DNA of 64,000 bases from NCBI RefSeq assembly GCF_900142445.1, contig NZ_FRAV01000001.1, positions 216,173-280,172 of the forward strand, read 5' to 3'. Positions 60,217 through 64,000 of this stretch are shown here, one piece after another (position 1 is the stretch's first letter; the number at the start of each line of letters is the position of its first letter). The translations under genes were made by a program, and so were the position numbers. A model generated the notes under the pieces. That model worked only from the letters and a program-made list of their open reading frames with translations, was not told where the DNA came from and ran no database searches. The DNA is from Chryseobacterium polytrichastri. GTDB taxonomy: Bacteria > Bacteroidota > Bacteroidia > Flavobacteriales > Weeksellaceae.

Positions 60217-61632
60217 TTAAATAAACAAATGGAAGAATAAAAATAACAACAAAGATAAGATAATAGAAACGGGAAGGGTGAGAACCCATGCCAAGCCAAT
60301 ACTTTTTAAAGTGCTCGGATTTAAATTGTTTTTACCCCCAGATGCTACCATAGATCCTGCAATACCACTTGATAAAACGTGGGTTGTACTTACCGGTAAT
60401 CCAAAAAGCGTACTAATTCCAATGGTTGAAGCTGCAACAATTTCGCTTGAAGCCCCCTGTGCATAATTTAAATGTTCATTTCCTATTTTTTCACCAATTG
60501 TTACGGCTATTCTTTTCCAACCAATCATGGTACCTAGGCCCAATGAAACAGAAATCGCAATAATAACCCAGATTGGAGCAAATTCAGTTATTTTATTAAG
60601 TTCTGACACCTGATGATGAAGTTCGTTAGTCGTATTTTCATCAATGGTTAGCGCTTTATTTTCATCTAATTTTTTAATAGATTTTATTAAAGCTTCTACC
60701 TGCTTTCTAAATGTGTATGTGGCTTCTTTATTCTTTTCACTTTTGAATTTGAGATGTAACTTTACTGCTTCAATATCTTGAGCTAACTTAGTAAATTCTG
60801 CAGTGTTCTGAGTGTTTGTTGAAGCAATTGTTTGCAGCGTTTTTTCAGTTTGATTTAAGGTAGAAATAATTTTTTCATTAGGAATATTATGATCAATAGC
60901 AAATTTGGCAGGCAGAAATGCAATCAATATCAACATAAAAAGTCCAACCCCTTTTTGTCCGTCATTACTTCCATGAAAAAAGCTAACTAGAGTACACGTA
61001 AGAATTAAAATACCTCTAATAAGCAAAGGTGGTTTATCATTTTCACCTGTTGGAATGTGAAAAAGGGCTTTGTATTTCACCACATGCTTTAAAAATAACA
61101 TTAATAAAACAGCCAAACCAAAACCGATAATGGGTGACAAAATTAATGATAACCCAATTTCTTCAGCCTTATGCCAGTTGACACCGCTTCCTCCATAATA
61201 CCAGGTAAATCCTAAACCAGCACCAATTAAAGCACCAATTAAGGTATGAGAACTGGAACACGGAATTCCTAAATACCAAGTTCCCAAATTCCAAATAATG
61301 GAAGCCAATAAAACAGCGAGAACTAGACTTGCTCCAACAGCCGTTGGCAAGCTCATAAGTGCATCCATGGGAACCAATTTTAGTATTCCCATAGCTACAG
61401 CAATTCCACCGGTAAAAACGCCTAAAAAATTCCAGAATCCCGACCAAGGAATGGCAATAACGGGTTTAAGTGCTTTCGTATAAATTACGGTTGCTACAGC
61501 ATTGGCGGTATCATGGAATCCGTTTACAAATTCAAACGCTACTACCGCAAGCAAACATAGTATAAAAACGGTCAAAAGACCTGTGGTTAAACCTGATCCA
61601 CCTAAAAAAGACATCATTTCATCTAAAAACAT
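60217..61632 (-). CDS. PiT-family inorganic phosphate transporter
   Basis: A 471-residue inner-membrane transporter. The two PiT signature repeats are GFHDTANAVATVIYT near the N-terminus and GLPVSTTHVLSSGIAGSM near the C-terminus, with HGSNDGQKGVG in the middle. A large hydrophilic central loop (about 250-345, with ASTNTQNTAEFTKLAQDIE) is longer than in E. coli PitA. It uses proton or sodium gradients to import phosphate, probably as a metal complex. It is first in an operon with the universal stress protein. Confidence 0.9.
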   Translation of the reverse strand: MFLDEMMSFLGGSGLTTGLLTVFILCLLAVVAFEFVNGFHDTANAVATVIYTKALKPVIAIPWSGFWNFLGVFTGGIAVAMGILKLVPMDALMSLPTAVGASLVLAVLLASIIWNLGTWYLGIPCSSSHTLIGALIGAGLGFTWYYGGSGVNWHKAEEIGLSLILSPIIGFGLAVLLMLFLKHVVKYKALFHIPTGENDKPPLLIRGILILTCTLVSFFHGSNDGQKGVGLFMLILIAFLPAKFAIDHNIPNEKIISTLNQTEKTLQTIASTNTQNTAEFTKLAQDIEAVKLHLKFKSEKNKEATYTFRKQVEALIKSIKKLDENKALTIDENTTNELHHQVSELNKITEFAPIWVIIAISVSLGLGTMIGWKRIAVTIGEKIGNEHLNYAQGASSEIVAASTIGISTLFGLPVSTTHVLSSGIAGSMVASGGKNNLNPSTLKSIGLAWVLTLPVSIILSLLLFLFFHLFI

Positions 61633-61886
61633 AGTGTATATGTGTGTTTCTTTACATTAAATACATCGTTATGAACAGACTATCATCAATTTTTAATAAT
61701 CACAATCTAGATGCATTATTATTTTGCTGAAGAGAGAACAACTGAGGCCAATCTCAATATCACCAATTCTTTTTCATCTATACAAAAGTAAGTGGTCTTT
61801 ATTATCTGAATATCAATGAATAGTTAACGCTGTATTACATTTCATAGAAATAACGATAAACAGAAACTTCATTTAAAACTCTTGCA
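61633..61886. other. Upstream region of the phosphate transporter operon
   Basis: About 250 bp between the phosphate transporter start and the terminator at 61887. It is AT-rich, and no open frame or clean repeat was recognised. It presumably holds the transporter promoter. Confidence 0.3.
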
Positions 61887-61920
61887 CAAAAAAAGATGTT
61901 CATCAACTGACGAACATCTT
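61887..61920. terminator. Intrinsic terminator, copy 2 of an identical pair
   Basis: A 34-bp sequence exactly the same as 59279-59312, again about 30 bases after the stop of a - strand gene (61951-62121), and followed on the + strand by TTTTT, so it can work in both directions. Confidence 0.75.
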
Positions 61921-61950
61921 TTTATGATTTGGATTTAATTATTAAAATTT

Positions 61951-62317
<367 letters not shown>

Positions 62318-62348
62318 AAACCACAAAAGCATTACACTTAAGTGGTTT
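62318..62348 (-). terminator. Terminator after the DoxX-like gene
   Basis: AAACCAC (62318-62324) pairs with GTGGTTT (62342-62348). On the - strand the stem runs into TTAATTTTTTTTT. It lies 76 bases after the DoxX-like stop codon. Confidence 0.55.
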
Positions 62349-62423
62349 GATTGTAAGATCTTTATAAAAAAACAATGTCTTGCAATTTACCTGTTACATC
62401 TTCGGTTATGATTAATCAAAAGA

Positions 62424-62798
62424 TTAGTCAGTTGATTTTAAAGCCCACCCAATCAAAGGAGCCTGCATGAAAAGCCTTCCCAATCTTTGATTATCTGTAT
62501 TTAGTCCAAAAGAATCTTTCCGATTGGTATATTGTGCAATATTTCCTGGAAGAACTGCAGCAAAGAATGTTGCAACCACTTTCCCCATCGTTTTTCGATA
62601 TTTCTTAGGAGTTACGATGGTGGCTGTACCCAAAAGGATCTCCGCAATTCCTGAATAAACAACAGTGTCATCTTTTGCCAAAGGAACCCAATCCGGAACC
62701 TGAGCCTGAAATTCTTTTCTGGCAAAGGTAAGGTGCCCAATGCCCGCAGTGATTAAAAATACACCAAGAGCAATTCTAGATATTTCTTTAGTTTCCAT
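62424..62798 (-). CDS. DoxX-like small membrane protein
   Basis: A 124-residue inner-membrane protein with four predicted helices. It shows GVFLITAGIGHLTFARKEF near the start and GIAEILLGTATI in the second helix, which fit DoxX/DUF4267-like families. The function is not established; relatives occur near redox and stress genes. It stands alone here with its own terminator. Confidence 0.8.
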   Translation of the reverse strand: METKEISRIALGVFLITAGIGHLTFARKEFQAQVPDWVPLAKDDTVVYSGIAEILLGTATIVTPKKYRKTMGKVVATFFAAVLPGNIAQYTNRKDSFGLNTDNQRLGRLFMQAPLIGWALKSTD

Positions 62799-63011
62799 AT
62801 TTTATATTTTAGTGATTGTTATTTTTTGAAAATGATTGAAAAATTAATTCGATCAATTCTGTTATATACTACGTTCAAGAATAAGACCAAAACAAATTGG
62901 TTCTTAATTATTTGAATTCAGTTTATTAAGGTGAGTTAGATAGAAATCGAAAAGATATATGATTGTCTGGTCCTAAAAATTCGATACAGATTATAGGATA
63001 AAAATAATTAA

Positions 63012-63893
63012 TTAAACCAAAGCAAAAATGTTTTTGCTTTGGTTTTTTGTTTTGTATGTTTTCATTTTCAATTCAGACTGGTTGTGCATTTGGTTTGGCG
63101 TAAGATAATGATTCGAAAAATGTGGACGCATTTCATTGTAGATTTCAATGGATTGATCTACTATTTTTCTTCTCAGAGATGTTTCTATATCATATTTATC
63201 AATATCAAATTCTTGTTTCAAAATTCCGTTAATTCTTTCTGCCACTGCATTCTCGTAAGGATCCGAGTTTTGCGTCATGCTACATCCTATGCGGTTCTTT
63301 TCCAATAGTCTTTGGTACTCATTCGAGCAATATTGCAGACCTCTGTCAGAATGATGGATTAATGATTCTAAATTGACCTTCTTATTTTTCAAAGCTTTCC
63401 TTAAAGCGATTAAACTGCTTTCCGTATTGAGATTATCTGCAACATGATGTCCTACGATTTTCTTGGAATAAGCATCTGTTATTAAACTTAAATAACTCGG
63501 ATTTGCTCTATTTCCAATATAAGTAATGTCTGCAACCCAAACTTGATTGGGCTTGTTGATTTGATAATCTAATATCATATTCTTGTGCTTTCTGAAGCGA
63601 TGATGTGAGTTGGTTGTAACGTGATAACTTCTCTTGTCTTGGGAACAATCAGTAAATGATTAGCCCGTAAAATATCAAAGAACTTATCTCTGCCAATGTT
63701 CAATAATCTCAGAGGTTCTTTTAACATGAAATACAATTTCCTGCCACCTATTTTTGGTTGCATCATACGCTTTTCTTCCACCAATATAACCACTTGCTGA
63801 GCGGTGTTAATACGAATTGTGCTGCGTTTCAAACTTCGATAATAGACTTGTCTATCCAGTCCGGACAATCCACAGATAAAAACTAAAGTTTCT
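63012..63893 (-). pseudogene. IS3-family transposase orfB, frameshifted
   Basis: The DDE transposase half of an IS3 element, about 290 codons. The N-terminal part (GLDRQVYYRSLKRS, HTH_21-type helices) and the integrase core (PNQVWVADITYIGN with the first Asp, IHHSDRGLQYCS with the second, PYENAVAERINGILKQE with the Glu) are in different frames. The break is near 63635: adding one base restores PKTKRSYHVTTNSHH, a usual orfB stretch, and gives one continuous frame. The catalytic residues are intact, but the protein would not be made in one piece. It is entered from orfA by a -1 shift. Confidence 0.82.
63014..63045. terminator. Strong hairpin overlapping the orfB stop
   Basis: Perfect 15-bp arms (63014-63028 and 63031-63045, AAACCAAAGCAAAAA type) around a two-base centre, followed by TTTTG on the + strand. 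It encodes the last residues of orfB (QSKNIFALV) and can end transcription from either side of the IS. Confidence 0.7.
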
Positions 63894-64000
63894 TTTTCTG
63901 TTCTGCGGAAGTTGCTGATTGTGCGGATGCGGAGTTTTTTCTGATATCAATTTGATATTCGCTTTCCGCAAGATCAATCATCATATCGAAGAAAATAACT
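63883..64000 (-). CDS. IS3-family orfA, C-terminal fragment (5' end outside window)
   Basis: The last ~38 codons of the helix-turn-helix protein orfA (VIFFDMMIDLAESEYQ near its visible start, ending EQKKKL, stop at 63883-63885). Near its end the run AAAAAG is a likely -1 slippage site. After the shift the reading ETLVFICGLSGLD continues into orfB, as in other IS3 elements that make a fused OrfAB. Confidence 0.75.
   Translation of the reverse strand, partial: VIFFDMMIDLAESEYQIDIRKNSASAQSATSAEQKKKL

Larger units (their letters stand above)
62964..64000 (-). mobile_element. IS3-family insertion sequence, right part (other end outside window)
   Basis: An orfA tail, an overlapping orfB in the -1 frame and a terminal-looking TGTCTGGTCC at 62964 together define an IS3-type element reaching past the right edge. 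The left end and target duplication are not visible, so the 62964 boundary is only a proposal based on the TG start and the gene position. orfB is disrupted (see below). Confidence 0.65.

Overview
The window is low-GC DNA from a Flavobacteriia-type Bacteroidota, most likely a Chryseobacterium or close Weeksellaceae relative. The genus is an inference from gene content and style, not a database match. The support is: several promoters of the Bacteroidota form (TTG, about 20 bases, TAnnTTTG); SusC-style and siderophore TonB-dependent receptors ending in phenylalanine; secreted GH3 enzymes; the four-gene ligase-associated repair cluster; and paired HxlR, AraC and MarR local regulators. I found no rRNA, tRNA or CRISPR array. 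Layout: 1-10273 is a glycan-use locus. It holds the end of one TonB receptor, a Nudix-related sugar regulator with a decayed catalytic box, a second nearly identical receptor, two secreted GH3 enzymes that each carry an EF-hand-like calcium loop, and a secreted esterase. 10726-19019 is mixed metabolism and efflux: two SDR/MFS/HxlR/esterase groups, a FrnE-like DsbA protein, a lone class I terpene synthase, a nucleosidase and an acetyltransferase. 19024-25228 is the pdeM / Lhr-type helicase / ATP-dependent ligase / exonuclease repair cluster. 25260-34491 is an NRPS-independent hydroxamate siderophore locus with exporter, N-hydroxylase, synthetase-acyltransferase fusion, PLP decarboxylase and TonB receptor. 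34783-41092 is a MocR regulator divergent from a biotin operon that opens with a ferritin-like diiron protein and continues with bioF, bioD, bioB and bioA. 41052-51452 is a series of small stress, regulator and efflux genes. 51687-57331 is a seven-gene operon of mostly unknown proteins around a bacterial caspase-like protease; this is the best candidate for an undescribed system. 57389-62798 holds panB with a MarR-acetyltransferase fusion, a phosphate transporter with a universal stress protein, and two small membrane proteins. The right edge is an IS3-family element whose orfB is broken by a one-base frameshift. How the genes work together: the first locus binds and imports oligosaccharide after periplasmic or surface trimming. 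The siderophore genes make, export and re-import a ferric hydroxamate. The bio genes turn a pimeloyl thioester into biotin, but no bioC or bioH is present here. The caspase operon encodes an inner-membrane three-helix protein, a possible outer-membrane barrel, an L,D-transpeptidase-like protein, the caspase homologue and a membrane-anchored TPR-LytTR regulator that could control its own promoter. A striking background feature is a set of long nested inverted repeats (about 90-205 bp) in many intergenic gaps, with ends built from three recurring words: ACCACAAAAG, AACCATTAAG and AACGCAAAG.
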